Numbered from the stretch's first letter, positions 11,227 through 22,504 are shown. The stretch: 64,000 nt of DNA from Closterium sp. NIES-65 (GCA_948144175.1 CANXME010002068.1:6621501-6685500); one strand, 5' to 3'. Numbers and translations: made by a program. Notes: generated from the sequence alone by a model not told the origin.

Positions 11227-11760
11227 TACCGTCAGCCCCCGGATAGAAGCGCCCCTGGGGTTATAAAAAAACACTGTTTTTTGGGGGGTGGGCTTATAAT
11301 AGAGGATTTTTATAAGCGCCGGGGCTTATAAAATGACATATATGAAATCTAGTTTTTTTACACCAAAGTGTTCATCTCGTCCTTGCGATTTGAATCGAAT
11401 CGATATTGTAGGGGGCTGGAATGTGAATCTCGCGTAAATTGGCAGTGGCTGATTCTCTGCCAACACGCACAGTCAGAATGAGTCAGATTAACCCCATGAC
11501 AGGTCATTCTGACTGGACGCGAAGGCATTGAGTCGCGCGATGGTGAAGGGATTCGAATTTCTGAATGTTGGGATGCAAAAATTGTGTTTCGTTACAGCGT
11601 TTCCAGTAAAAATATTAAAAATAATTCAGAGGGTGGCGCTTATAATCCGTAAGCCTTTAGGGGTGCGCTTATAATCGAGGACCGGATATAAGCGCCCTCA
11701 TCCTTTTATAAGCGCCGGCGCTTATCCGAGGCCTGCGCTTCTATCCGGGGGCTTACGGTA
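11227..11760. mobile_element. MITE with about 25-bp TIRs, probable TA target site
   Basis: Terminal inverted repeats read TACCGTCAGCCCCCGGATAG on the left and, reverse-complemented, TACCGTAAGCCCCCGGATAG on the right, followed in both by AAGCGC. Subterminal GCGCTTATAA words repeat in both orientations. The 534-bp body has no transposase. TA at both ends fits a TA target duplication, as in pogo/Tc1-mariner-type elements; the family assignment is tentative. It sits in the leader of the old Copia element just before its gag ATG. Confidence 0.75.
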
Positions 11761-11763
11761 GCT

Positions 11764-12111
11764 ATGGCGGGCAACACCTCGACGGGAGCTGGTGAATCTT
11801 CAGCCCAAGATCGTAGCGGCAGCCACGATTCTGGTGTTTCAGCGCCAAGGGGAGCGCGAACAAACCAGGGCTCGCTGGTCAAGGAGGTGCTGAAGAATTT
11901 CACCGTCGAGAAGTTCAATGACGAGGGCTATGATGATTGGGCCTGGAAAATGCAACTATATTTCCGTCAGATTGGATTGCTGAAACTAATGATTGGGGAG
12001 GAGCCTAGACCGAGTGACCCCGCGCTGCAGGAAGATTGGGACGAGCGCTCCTCGGCTGGCTACTATTTGATGTCGCACAGCTTGGAGCTGTGGAGGGTAT
12101 GTGGCGGGTTC
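11764..12111 (+). pseudogene. Copia gag N-terminal fragment
   Basis: An ORF of 116 codons starts MAGNTSTGAGES and contains KFNDEGYDDWAWKMQLYF and YYLMSHSLELW, typical of the DUF4219/UBN2 region of plant Copia Gag proteins. It lines up behind the primer-binding site split at 9896/11,195. The reading frame leaves the Gag pattern at about 12,096 and stops at 12,111, where unrelated repeat sequence begins. Protease, integrase and RT are absent. Confidence 0.75.
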
Positions 12112-12194
12112 TAAAGGCCCACATCGCGGTATGAGGGTTCTAAACCCATTCCCGGTATGTGGCGGGCCAAATGGGGCAGGTTGGGCTGACATGG

Positions 12195-12245
12195 GGGCTT
12201 GGAAGGGTACACGGGAGCGGCGCGTGACGAGGTGACTCGTGTTAG
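12195..12245. repeat. 51-bp direct repeat, left copy
   Basis: Essentially identical to 12,595-12,645. The pair brackets the LTR-like insert 12,246-12,594. This is far longer than a normal 5-bp LTR target duplication. Confidence 0.8.
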
Positions 12246-12594
12246 TGTCAAATGTTGTAGCCTGTAGTGAGGTTTGTCTTAGGGGGTACAGAAGTTAGGG
12301 TTTGTCATATGTACCCCAACCAACATCAATGCAACATCCATTCCTCATTCTGACATGGTATCAGAGCGGTCTCGGGTTCGAATCCCGGTGTATGCACATG
12401 TTGGCCGTTGCCACTGTGCTCAGTCCTGGGCCTCCCAGTGTGGGGGGGTGTCAGTAGAGCTACACTGTGAGATCCCGATTGATCCTAGGGGGGGTTACAG
12501 GTGCGGTTGCCTGGGGGGTTATGGGCGCACTGACCCGCTACTGAAACAAGCCCTTTTATCCCAATGGTCTAGTGGTTGGGATTCTGACATGGTT
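12246..12594 (+). mobile_element. Short LTR plus primer-binding site, truncated insert
   Basis: A 109-bp LTR-like segment (12,246-12,354; TGTCAAATG...ATTCTGACA) is followed directly by TGGTATCAGAGC, the initiator tRNA-Met primer-binding site. A T-arm-like word (GGGTTCGAATCCC) comes next. About 200 bp later the piece ends in a tRNA 5'-half-like sequence and a second ATTCTGACATGGT (12,581-12,593; first copy 12,347-12,359). No coding sequence and no second LTR are present. Confidence 0.55.
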
Positions 12595-12946
12595 GGGCTT
12601 GGAAGGGTACACGGGAGCGGCGCGTGACGAGGTGACTCGTGTTAGGTGGGCGGGGAGACGTGGCATGGGGTAGGTGGGTGGGTGTGACGTGGCACGTGGG
12701 GCTGGTTGTTCCCTGACGTGGCAGATGGATGAGGGTGTGACGTGGGGGGATGTGAGGCTTGGGGCTGACGTGGCGGCTTGGACGGGTACACGGGAGCGGC
12801 GCGTGACGAGGTGACGCATGTCAGGTGGGTGGGGGGAGACGTGGCATGGGGTGGGTGGGTGGGTGGGTGTGACGTGGGGCGCGTGGGGCTGGTTGTTCTT
12901 TTTGGCCCAAATGAACCGATAAAAGAAGGTTCTTCTTTTTGGCCCA
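12595..12946 (+). repeat. TGACGTGG-rich tandem repeat
   Basis: Units of roughly 180 bp carry GGGTACACGGGAGCGGCGCG, then GACGTGGCATGGGGT and (GGTGG)n. TGACGTGG or GACGTGGC, an ACGT-core bZIP-type site, occurs about seven times between 12,656 and 12,875. An inverted relative lies at 1685-1983. Whether any factor binds here is unknown. Confidence 0.7.
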
Positions 12947-13738
12947 AATATTTGGGCCCAAATGAACCGATAATATTGAGGGTTCTCATGTGCCGCTCTT
13001 ATCCTTTGAGAAAAGGTTGCTGTGGGGGGTACCGTGGCAAGTTTTAGTGGAAGAGGAGGTATCAACATTTCTTTCACCAAGTGTCCAGAACGATATTTTC
13101 TTCATTTCCTATCTGCCACAGTAGATACGCTTGCTACCTGTTCGTCTATCGCCACTTGTCCTTGCGCATCATTCGTGTCACTTGTTTTTGTGGATGTGTC
13201 ATCTTCTCTTACCGTTTCTTGTGGGTGTCACAGTTAACAGACTGTTCCACTGCATCGTACATGAAATGTAAGTTTCATTTTACCATCCGTCTCAAGACCA
13301 TTGTTAGGAATGGGTTGCAGAGCAAGCTGCATAGCAAAATGGAGGATTCACTTCGAGGTTTCTTCAGAGAGTTGTAAGCAAGCTGTTGCTCACTTTGACT
13401 GGAACAATCTTATGAAAATAGATTCTGTACTATGCAAGAACAGAGACCTTTACATGGAAACCTGCTTGTCAGGCTTCTCTACCAGGCACACAAAGCCAAA
13501 AAGAAACACGCACGGAGACACCTAGGGGACAAGTGCGGATCTTATTAGGTACATATTAGTCTATGCCACAGGAGGCCGTGAAAAATGGGGGGAAGCTGTG
13601 GCGCCGTTTAGGGGGCGGCGACGTTGGCGAGGGCCTTGGGCGCGATTTCAACGCCGTCGGCCTGGCCGGGCGAGGAGTTTTCGACCTGCAGCGAGAGGAG
13701 CGTCTCCTCCCACTCCTTGGCGGGGCCCTTCCACGACA
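12947..13738. repeat. 792-bp duplicated block, copy B (parental)
   Basis: Matches 1984-2775. Its right part is the true 3' end of the starch synthase gene, so this is the source copy. Confidence 0.9.
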
Positions 13739-15984
13739 GGTCCTGCGCCATGCCGTTGAGAATCATCTGGTCGAACGCGGGCGTGCCGAATACCTTGAGC
13801 GCGCGCTGCACTCCCGCCGCTAGCGTCGCCACGTCCTCCGGATACACAGCCTCGCACTGCGCCGCGCGCACACAGGGGATAGAGGGACACGGAGACAACG
13901 GGATTGTTAGCACAAGGATGCGACGGTACCCGTACTGAATGCAAGTAATGAAGGCACGAAAGGTAAAGGCGAGGGAGGATAAAGCACAATCAAGGGGGGG
14001 GGCGAGGGCAAGGCAGCGAGGGCACTCACGTCGACGTTGAACTCGCCGATCTGGAAGCCCGTGACGCCGTCCTTCACGGTGTCCACGAGCCCGCCCGTGG
14101 ACGCCACGATGGGCACGGTGCCGTAGCGCATGGCGTGCAGCTGGATCAGCCCGCACGGCTCGAAGCGCGACGGCACGAGCATGAAGTCGGCGCCGGCCGT
14201 CATGAGATGCGCCAGCGGGGTGTTAAACTTGACGACGCCGCGCGCCTTGTCGGGGTACTTGGCCTCGAGCGCCTCGAGCTGCTGCTCCAGGTACTTCTTG
14301 CCCGTGCCCAGCACGATCAGCTGCACGTCGCCCGCCAGAATCTCCTCCACCGCCGCCGACAGAATGTCCGACCCCTTCTGCTCCTCCAGCCGCCCGATGA
14401 ACGCCAGCAGCGGCACGTCCGCGCGCACCGGCAGCCCCACCTCCGCCTGCAGCGCCTCCTTGAGCGCCGGCTTGATCTCCAGCACGTTGGACGCGTCGTA
14501 GCGCGCGTCGAGGAACTTGTCCTCCGACGGGTCCCACTCCGACACGTCCATGCCGTTCACGATGCCCTTAATGCCCTTGGCGCGAATCACGTCGTCCAGC
14601 TCCACGCCCTTGGCCGGCCCCGACTGCAGCTCCGCCGCGTAGTTGGGCGACACCGTCAGCACCATGTCCGCCTCCGTGAATCCCGCCTTCAGCCAGTTGA
14701 TCTTCGGCCCCTTCACCGGCGTCGCGTACCTGAGAGCAGGATCGGTATGAGAGCGGCGCAGATTGAATAATGATCATGTGAGGAACGAAAACATTCATTC
14801 CAAGACTCAGGTTTGATTGATTGTTATGCAAATTCATGGAGTGCTTATCCACACAAAGATTTTATCAACCCAGAAACCAGGACCGCGCTACCACCCGCAA
14901 CTTACCCGTCAGTAAAGGCGAAGGAGGGGCGGAAGGAGTCGGGGAGGTTGAGGCGGTCGAAGTCGCCGGGCGCGAAGCGGCCCTGGTACGCGATGTTGTG
15001 CGTGCAGAAGGCGACCTTGGCCTGCCGGAAGTGGCCCTGCTGCTGCAGCACCTTGAGGTACGCCGGCAGCACGCCCGTGTGCCAGTCGTTGGCCACGAAC
15101 ACCACGTCCTCGCCATACGTGCCCGAGTAATACGGGTTGTTGTTGAGCGCCAGCACCTTGGGCGCCATGAGCGCCGCCTGGTTGAAGAGCGAGAAGCGCA
15201 GCACGTTGTCGTCGTAGTCGACGCCCGTCTTGGGCCCGTACACCTTGCTGCCCGTCTTGCCGTACACCTTGGCCAGGAACAACGGGTGGTCCACGAACAC
15301 GCGATCCACGCCGCGCTTGTAACAGTGGAAGAACCGCACCTTCTCCACCGCGTCGCCCACCTTCACCTGCCCGTGCCAGCACGACACGCCGCGCGACAGC
15401 GCAACCACGTGTTAGGAACATCAAATCTTGCTTCGTCTTCAACGTTGAATTTTTCTATCTCAAATCGACGATAGCGATAAATTTTAGCAGAAGGCTGCAA
15501 AGCGGCACTCGAGATTTAGGCTCAGAGGCAGCGCGGATTCGGCACTTACATCAATGATTACGTCGGTGTCCCAGGCGTCCTTGTACTGGTCGTAGCGTGG
15601 CGACACCGTCATCACACGGTGGCCCCTGGCGGCGAGAGCGGGGGGGAGGCCGCCCAGCACGTCGCCCAGGCCGCCAGTCTTGCTCCACGGCGCCACCTCC
15701 GCCGACACGAACACCAGCTTCATGCCGGGCTCCGTCTGCTCGCACCGCACCACGCCGCGCTGCGCCTCGGTGCTTTGCACCACTGTGGACTTGGCGCGCA
15801 GCTGAGCGGCCTGGGAGGTGTGCTTGGCGCCCGCGAAGACGGAGGTCGACTTGAGCCCATCGAAGCGCGCGATGTTGGCTGAGCCAGGGCCGGAGACCAC
15901 GGGCGAGGCGTGGGACGCCTTAGTCGTCGAGAGGGAGACCTTCATCGCCGAGGAGACGGGAGCTGTTGCCATGATCTGCTGCAT
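13608..15984 (-). CDS. GBSS: Granule-bound starch synthase, four exons
   Basis: Transfers glucose from ADP-glucose to the non-reducing end of alpha-1,4-glucan, making amylose on starch granules in the plastid. Minus-strand exons are 15,984-15,550, 15,366-14,906, 14,729-14,030 and 13,856-13,608; all junctions are GT-AG and phases agree, giving 614 residues, normal for GBSSI. Residues 1 to about 80 are rich in Ser, Thr and Ala and look like a transit peptide. The GT5 domain starts at [21 protein letters not shown], with the ADP-glucose-binding KTGGL at about 102-106; [13 protein letters not shown] and [12 protein letters not shown] follow. The C-terminal GT1 domain has [20 protein letters not shown] and [10 protein letters not shown] second in-frame ATG lies at codon 5. 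The last-exon tail was duplicated to 2645-2775. Introns are 173-183 bp. Confidence 0.95.
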
Positions 15985-16818
15985 TGCGGTCCTCTGACTT
16001 AGTTAGTGCCTTTTAATCAAGAAACTGGAGCTGATTTCGATTTCAGGACACTAGGTGGGGAGAGACTGGAGATTGAAGAAGTGATGTCGAAGTGGGAATT
16101 TATGGGGAAGAACTGAGTGAGGCATGGAAATTGTCGAGTCGCGCAAACTTCAGAATTTGCGGGAAGAAATCTCCAGAAGGGGAAGAACTCGTGGTGGGAA
16201 GGGGGGTCAAGGTGAGGTGTGGGAATGCAGTTGGAAGGAACTTGTGGTGGGCCATGACCGGCGGGTGTTTGCGATAAGCGGAGGGGTGGTATGGAATCTT
16301 GAGTTTGTTTCCAAGGCTGCGGAAGCTTTGAATGGCTCTCAATTAATGCCTGGCCTGTGACGGAGGCTCGTTAGTATGAAAACTGCGTGGTTACGGAAAA
16401 CAGACGGAGGAGAAAACTTGTTCCGAGATCCTTGGAGTTTGTGTTCGCGATTTGTCACGTCAGCTGGAGTGCCACGTATGTGAAAAATGCCAATTGAAGC
16501 GCACCGACAGATCCCGTTTTCGTCATGAGCTTTTAGTGGCCAATTCAAATCCTTGGATACACATACATAATTTGACATTTTTTTTAACAGGGATGAAGCA
16601 CAACCAGCACAAATTTGTTGTCACTAGAAGTATTCTAAAAAGCATCACCAATGAGCGGAATATGGCATTCCGAAACCCCTTAGTTCATCTAAGCAATTTA
16701 TGCCACCATTGTTATTTGTCCAGAAAACTATTGGCTGCTTAGCATACCTAAAAACACTGCGTGGATGGGTGATTTCGAGTTTCCTCTGACACGTTGCAGC
16801 ACCAGCAGCAACTCCCCA
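15985..16818. other. Intergenic: GBSS upstream region and GT43 downstream region
   Basis: Holds the presumed GBSS promoter and 5' UTR (upstream of 15,984) and the 3' flank of the next minus-strand gene. Only short ORFs occur. I see no RNA gene or repeat. Confidence 0.6.
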
Positions 16819-18786
16819 TTACTCAACTGTGCCACCATCTCCAGAACCACCACCAGCAGCAGCACCCCCCCCAGCAGTAACAGCAGGTGGAACCCGGGCA
16901 GAGAGTATGGGTGGGAGAACGAGGGGGGCGCTCCAGTGGGGGAAGGGGGAGATGCGGGGCGCTTCCAGATGCACATGCCACACAAGCACCCGAGAGCAGT
17001 CGTCTGCTAGCGCCTCCATCTGTGATTCGTCTGCCACTAGTTGCTCTATGAACGTGGTCTCCTGCACGGTTGCAACGTGTGCACAGACAGTGGGGGTGAG
17101 AGACAGATCGGAGAGGAAACACAGCGGGTTGAGTCAACTCCTATTTCCCACATCCAGCCCAGACACAGGGCCATATGCAAACAGCAGATCACAGCAATCC
17201 TGACGCTCCCACAATCTCCCAAGTAATTCTCACCCATCACCCCTCCTCCCCCCCCCCCCCCCCCCCCCATGCATCCTCCCTACACACAGCTCTCTTTTTG
17301 TTTTGCTCCCCCCTTTCACCCATGCCACACCATCCCAAACACCACCTTCCACCTCCCTCCCTCACACCAAACCTCATCTCACCTGAAACCCCTCCTTCAC
17401 AGAATCCAGCTGTCTGATTGGCTGGTCCGTCGGGCGGCGCCACAGCGACGGGTTCCAGAGAATGGTGGAGTTGAACGCGAATCCGCACATGTCCACGTGG
17501 AAGCGCCTCACTCGCCGGCTCTTCTCGTTGGTGTGCCACCCAATCACCCTGCCGGCCTCGCACACTGGCCCCTCCAGAGTTGCCCGAGACTTGCCCTGCT
17601 GCAGCATTGCCACTGGCCATGTGCCAAAGCGTCTGGGGCATCAAGGTGAGGGGGGAGGAGAGGGGTGAGGTGGGAAAGATGAGGTCAGGGATGGTGCAGA
17701 GCGGCGTGGAGTGGGAGTGGGAAACGTATGGCGGGAGTGCATGCAACAAAGGTGAGGAGCCGTGGGACGTGGTGGAAGACGGGGGAAAAACAGGCAGACA
17801 AACAAGCATTGCAGCATTGCTGTTGGTGCCCAGGGGAGGCTGTTGCAGGACTCGGTGCGTGGCTAAAGGCGTGGGTCAAGATGGTAATGCAGGAGAAGAG
17901 AGGGGAGGGGAGGGGAGGGGAGGGGAGGGGAGGGGAGGGGAGGGGAGGGGAGGGGAGGGGAGGGGAGGGGAGGGGAAGGGAGCGTGGGGATGTGAGGAAA
18001 CGCAGGAGAAGAGAGAGAACGGAACCGAGACAGAGACATAGCACCAACAAACGCCTCCACCTACCCCACCCATCCTCCCCCACAACCCGAACTTCCTCCA
18101 ACCCCCCTTTACATTCACTCGATGGCGCGCATCTCCTCGAACAGCTCAAGCGAGTAGATACCATCATCATCCGCATAAATAATTCCGTTCAGGCAATGCT
18201 TTTGAAGCGCCTCAAAAGCCTTCGTACTCACTTGATGGCGCGCATCTCCTCAAAGAGCTCGAGCGAGTAGATGTTATCGTCATCCGCGAAGTACATGATG
18301 CCGTCCAGGCGGTGCTTCTCCACGTGCTCCATGGCGGCGTTGCGCTGGTGCACGCCGCGGTCCTTGATGTCCGTCATGTTCTTGTGCGCCACCAGGTGCC
18401 GGTACACCAGCCCCGTCCCGCGCAGCAGCGCCGCCGTCTCCGCGGATTGCGGGAAGATCTCCACCACGAGCCAGAGCACCGGCGGCGGGACTTGCGCGAG
18501 GAGGTTCGCGAGGCGGTGCAGGTACATGGCTTGGAATGGGCGGACGTACGTGGGGGTGACGATGATGAGCAGCGGGCGCACGCCGCCGCCTGTTTCTTTC
18601 CCCGTGCGCGCGTCCACGCGGTGGTACGCGGAGCACTGCGCGCTGTCGGGGGCCGGCGGAACGCGGAGGGTGGTGAGGGAGGAGGCGGATTCGGAGGGGA
18701 AGGAGGACGAAGACGAGAGCGGAGAGGAGGGCAGTCGACCCAAAGTGCTGCTGCTACCACTGTCCTTGTGAGTGCCTAGAATAGTA

Positions 18787-18844
<58 letters not shown>

Positions 18845-19598
18845 CGCCACTCCCACCAGCCAACAGCATTGTCCCTCGCACGCGATCCCCGGCCGCTTCC
18901 ACCTCCGCCTCCCTCCGCGCAACCGCCTCCGCCAGCCGCTCTTGGCGGAAGCCCGCGGGGGAAAGCGCGGGGCGCACGACCTTCTCCTGGCGGAATGGGT
19001 GCAGGTCGGAAAGCAGAGGCCACACGCCCTTATGCGCGCCGTCTAGCCACAGCAACCCCGCAGTCAGCCCCGCGATAAAGCACAGCAGAAGGGTCCCCGG
19101 CCGAATACCCATCGCAGCAACCGATAGCGCGGGGTTGCGCTTCTGCCCGCTGACCGCTCCGCCGACTCCGCTTCCGCTTCCCCCCGAGGACATCCGCGCG
19201 AACCAGCCCTGCGCTGCGCCCGCGGATCCGGGGAGTCGGGACTCTCCTCCGCCTTCCCCATCGGACTCCCCCTTCCCCCAATCTCTCCCCTTCTCCGCGT
19301 CGTCCCTCTCGTCCCCCGCCCGCGCGGTGCTTCGCCGGGGGAGGGGAGTGACGCCCGGGTTTCCGCCCATGGGCGAGAGCGCGGAAGCGAGAGGCGCTGC
19401 GCCAAACGACGACACAGAATCCGCGGAACCTGCTACTCCCCCTCCCCCTCCCCCTCCTGCTGCATCTGTCGCAACTGCTTCTGCAAAAGTGGCTCCGTAA
19501 ACGGAGGAGGCTTCAACTTCAGCTGGTCTGTCCCCGTGCCTGTCTCCGCCGTATCCCGTCCCCGGTGTGCTGCCGAATGACGCATCCACCCTACCCAT
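16819..19598 (-). CDS. GT43 family glycosyltransferase (IRX9/IRX14-like), three exons
   Basis: Probable Golgi type II membrane enzyme of xylan backbone synthesis; plant GT43 members work with GT47 proteins. Exons 19,598-18,232, 17,632-17,383 and 17,061-16,819 join in phase to 619 residues. A long Gly/Ser-rich N-terminus precedes a membrane span at about 165-186 ([18 protein letters not shown]). A poly-Ser run (CTG repeat) leads to the catalytic domain, with [26 protein letters not shown] and the metal-site motif [16 protein letters not shown] (DDD near 439-441). Exon 2 gives [33 protein letters not shown] and [11 protein letters not shown]; exon 3 gives [18 protein letters not shown] and VWHVHLEAP, all GT43 hallmarks. 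Intron 1 holds a degenerate copy of the exon 1 tail. Substrate and exact orthology are not settled by sequence. Confidence 0.9.
17250..17268. repeat. Poly-C tract in GT43 intron 2
   Basis: About 19 consecutive C residues within the intron between exons 2 and 3. Confidence 0.85.
17899..17976. repeat. (GAGGG)n microsatellite in GT43 intron 1
   Basis: About 15 copies of a 5-bp purine unit on the + strand. Confidence 0.95.
18117..18219 (-). repeat. Degenerate copy of GT43 exon 1 end plus palindrome
   Basis: 18,117-18,197 repeats about 80 bp of the true exon end at 18,229-18,316 with many substitutions. In frame it reads [25 protein letters not shown] followed by GTGAAT, so the metal motif DDDN has become DDDG. 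A near-perfect 22-bp palindrome (18,198-18,219, core TTTTGAAGCGCCTCAAAA) separates the two copies. There is no matching upstream acceptor, so use as an alternative exon looks unlikely. Confidence 0.75.
18787..18844. repeat. (CTG)n coding microsatellite
   Basis: Trinucleotide run inside GT43 exon 1, encoding a poly-Ser stretch of about 17 residues between the membrane stem and the catalytic domain. Confidence 0.95.
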
Positions 19599-21505
19599 CC
19601 CCGCTATAGCTGCACCCTCTTCCCGCTAAAGCTGCTGCTGCTGCTGCTGTTGCAGTGATACCGCAAGTGATCTAGATTATGGAAGGCGGCTCGTGCGTGG
19701 CCTGGAGAGACGTATTCGACGGAAGGCTGGGTTTGCAGGAGAACTAGCCGTTACGGCCGGTGATGCTCTAGGTTACCGCCGAAATACCCTTGAAGTGAGA
19801 CTTATTTGTTGTGCTTTTATCGGGCGAGGAGACAGCATGCGAAGATGTTCGGCTACCCAGGAGTGACGTCGAGCTAAGCTGCGGGATGGGTGATGGAAAG
19901 TGACGCAGGAAAGCACAGGGACAGACGCAGATACAAACACACGCATTAAGCAGGTGATGATCGCCCTTCGAGCTTGAAGAGCAGGGACGCGAGAGGAAGG
20001 ATGCAGGATGAAGCAGGAGAAACAGGATAAAGCCTCAAAAGCGGATAAAGGGGAGTCCAGTAATGCCTACCAGGAAACCCGCTAGTGGCGTTGGATCATG
20101 CTCTATGCAATACAGATTATTGACACGTAATGAGCGTTGGGAGTCAATTACTACGGCAGGGTGCTTGCTGTGACATCATAGTGGAACCGTCGCTTCATGA
20201 TAAAAGCTTCGGTCGTAGAACGTTCCAATAAGAAGGCCAAAACTAAGCTTACCGTTGTTAAAAGAGCTAATCAGCTTCTTTTTAGAACTCGCAGGTCGTT
20301 TGGTTTGCAGCAACGGAACGGCAGTCGACTGTTGTTTGCATCCGAAGGAGCCATGTCCTAGCTAACGGGTATAAGCAGCCTATTTCCTTAACTCGACAAA
20401 CAACGTTGAATAGGTCTAACTAACTTATCTGCTGGCTACGTGGTCCGTATCAGAAAATACTTCGGTGATGGATGCTTGAACTAGGTCCCACCGCTTACTA
20501 ACTAGTATGCTGTCAACATAGTTGGTTGGTCCTCGTTGTGGGTGAGGCGATCCCAGTGTTGACAGGCACTGCCACTGCCAAGCTAACAACAACACATGAG
20601 GGTTTTCCTCGCGGTTCAGAGGGGTTAAACAGCAAACAACTTTTGAACCCTTGCGCACCAGACTAAACCATACGAAAACGTTTCCAGCAGACAGGCGAGA
20701 GAGAGGCAGGGGGAGATGAGCCAAACGGTAGAGAGTATCCCCCACACAGTTGTTTCCTTACGTCAGCGGAAAGGCGCACTGGTTCCTTCGAATCCCCGCT
20801 GCCCCTTCCCCGCTCCCCCCCGCCCCATTACCCCCGACCCGAATTCTTCTGTACTGTTCGTCCCTCCCGCGGCACAAACGGAACTGTGCTTGTGCTTTCC
20901 GCCCGAAATGCTCATACTTCGCTTTGATTGCGAGTGTGCTTTCAGTGAAGGGCAACTAACGAGCGCGCATGTCACCTGACACACGCCTGACAGTCAACGT
21001 GACAAAACATCCGAGTCGCACGAACGTGGATTGGTTGAGCGAACTAGCTCGGCGACTCGATAAAAACGATCTGTGAAACCAGCGGGTGGTGGTCTCGCTT
21101 GTTAAAATCACAGCAGGGTCAAGGAAACATACCACATTCAACTACACAATAAACCAGATAAGTCCATATTCTTATTATTAGAGACAGATAATCAGGCTAG
21201 CAGACATTCATAAGGCGAAAATTACTGCTTGAGCTCTAAACATCATGTTGAACAAGCTGGCTCCGAGTCTGCATACGATACAAGTGTCGTTAAACAATCG
21301 CATGGGGTTTGTTTGTTCTTTTATGAGCTGCAGGTGCAAATGTAATGCTCCTGGCACAAGAAAATCCAAGGTGCATACTGAAATCCCTATGTCTGAAGTC
21401 CACTCCACCATTCTAGATGTCGACACAATGATACCAGTAGAAAGAGCAGCACCACAGAACACCGTTCTTGCAGACCACAGCCTTGCATACCATTAACACC
21501 CCTGA
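19599..21505. other. Intergenic, GT43 5' flank and permease 3' flank
   Basis: About 1.9 kb with no supported gene. Short ORFs have no recognisable features. A CTG/CAG run lies near 19,630, just upstream of the GT43 start, and may be 5' UTR. Confidence 0.6.
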
Positions 21506-22363
21506 TCACGACAAAGATGTCATTCTGAGCTGAAATGCTGGGGTGAAAAAGTGACCCCACGCAAAGGAAACCGCCAGCACACTGCTCCCAGTGGCTGCTG
21601 CCATCAGCATATACATGACTATAATCTGCAAGTGCGTGGCTTCAAACGGGGACGCACCACCCATAATCAGCCCAGTCATAGCTCCCGGCAGGGAAATCAA
21701 ACCCACAGTCTTGGTAGAGTCAAGGAGAGGAGCCAGGGCGACTACCAGCGCTCGCCTCCTGAGTGTTGCTGCTGCTTGCATGGGATTGGCCCCCAACGCC
21801 AATGCCGCCTCCACCTGTGCTGCGCTTGACTTGAGATCTTCTCGCAATCTGCGGAGTGCCACGCCAGTGGCTGTCATTGCATTGCCTACAAGCATCCCCG
21901 CAACTGGAATGAGGAAGCGCGGCGTGGCAGGGAAGATGCCAAGGAGGAGCAGCGCGACGAGGGAGACAGAGCAAGAGATGAAGATGGACGCACAGGTGAC
22001 GAGGCGAAGAGCTGGGAGAGAGGCACGGGAGGCTGCAGTAACCCCCGCGATGGTAACCATGAAGCAGAAGGTGAGGAAGATGAGAGGCACCGAGACTATC
22101 CCGGTAACGGAGAAGACAAAATTGAGTACAAAGCCGATGGCACAGAGCTGGAGGAAAGCCCTGAGGGAGGAAAAGAGCATGTCCATTTCAAGGCCTAGGG
22201 AGTTGATGAGAGATAGCACCATGGCTGCTGCTACTAGGGCTGTTGCTGCCAGCGTGCGACCCATCCCTGCCAGGAACGCTGCCACGTCATCCTCCCACCA
22301 GGCGACAGCCGCGTGAAGGAGAAAGGCAGAAGAGGAGGCCATAAGGGAGGAGAAAAGCGCCAT
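21506..22363 (-). CDS. ALS3/STAR2-like UPF0014 (FetB) permease
   Basis: A 285-residue, single-exon membrane protein of the UPF0014 family, which includes plant ALS3/STAR2 and bacterial FetB. In plants this permease pairs with the ATPase STAR1 and affects aluminium tolerance; FetB is linked to iron export. About seven hydrophobic spans are visible, for example LRAFLQLCAIGFVLNFVF, VPLIFLTFCFMVTIAGVTAA and LQIIVMYMLMAAATGSSVL. Conserved family blocks include LIPVAGMLVGNAMTATGVAL, RLREDLKSSAAQVEAALALGANP and TVGLISLPGAMTGLIMGGASP. Its start lies 141 bp downstream of the stop of the matching ATPase gene on the same strand. An upstream spliced exon cannot be excluded, but length and N-terminus match the family. 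Confidence 0.9.
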   Translation of the reverse strand: MALFSSLMASSSAFLLHAAVAWWEDDVAAFLAGMGRTLAATALVAAAMVLSLINSLGLEMDMLFSSLRAFLQLCAIGFVLNFVFSVTGIVSVPLIFLTFCFMVTIAGVTAASRASLPALRLVTCASIFISCSVSLVALLLLGIFPATPRFLIPVAGMLVGNAMTATGVALRRLREDLKSSAAQVEAALALGANPMQAAATLRRRALVVALAPLLDSTKTVGLISLPGAMTGLIMGGASPFEATHLQIIVMYMLMAAATGSSVLAVSFAWGHFFTPAFQLRMTSLS

Positions 22364-22504
22364 GTGCGCTAGGTACAGGTCACGAGGAAGCAGGAAGTGG
22401 CTGGATTCTGTTACTGCCTAGCCTGACTGCCTGACTGTTGGGCCTGACTGCGCTGCCGCCTGCCTGAGCCTGACTGTTGAGTCAGTTGCTGTCACTCTCT
22501 CGGC

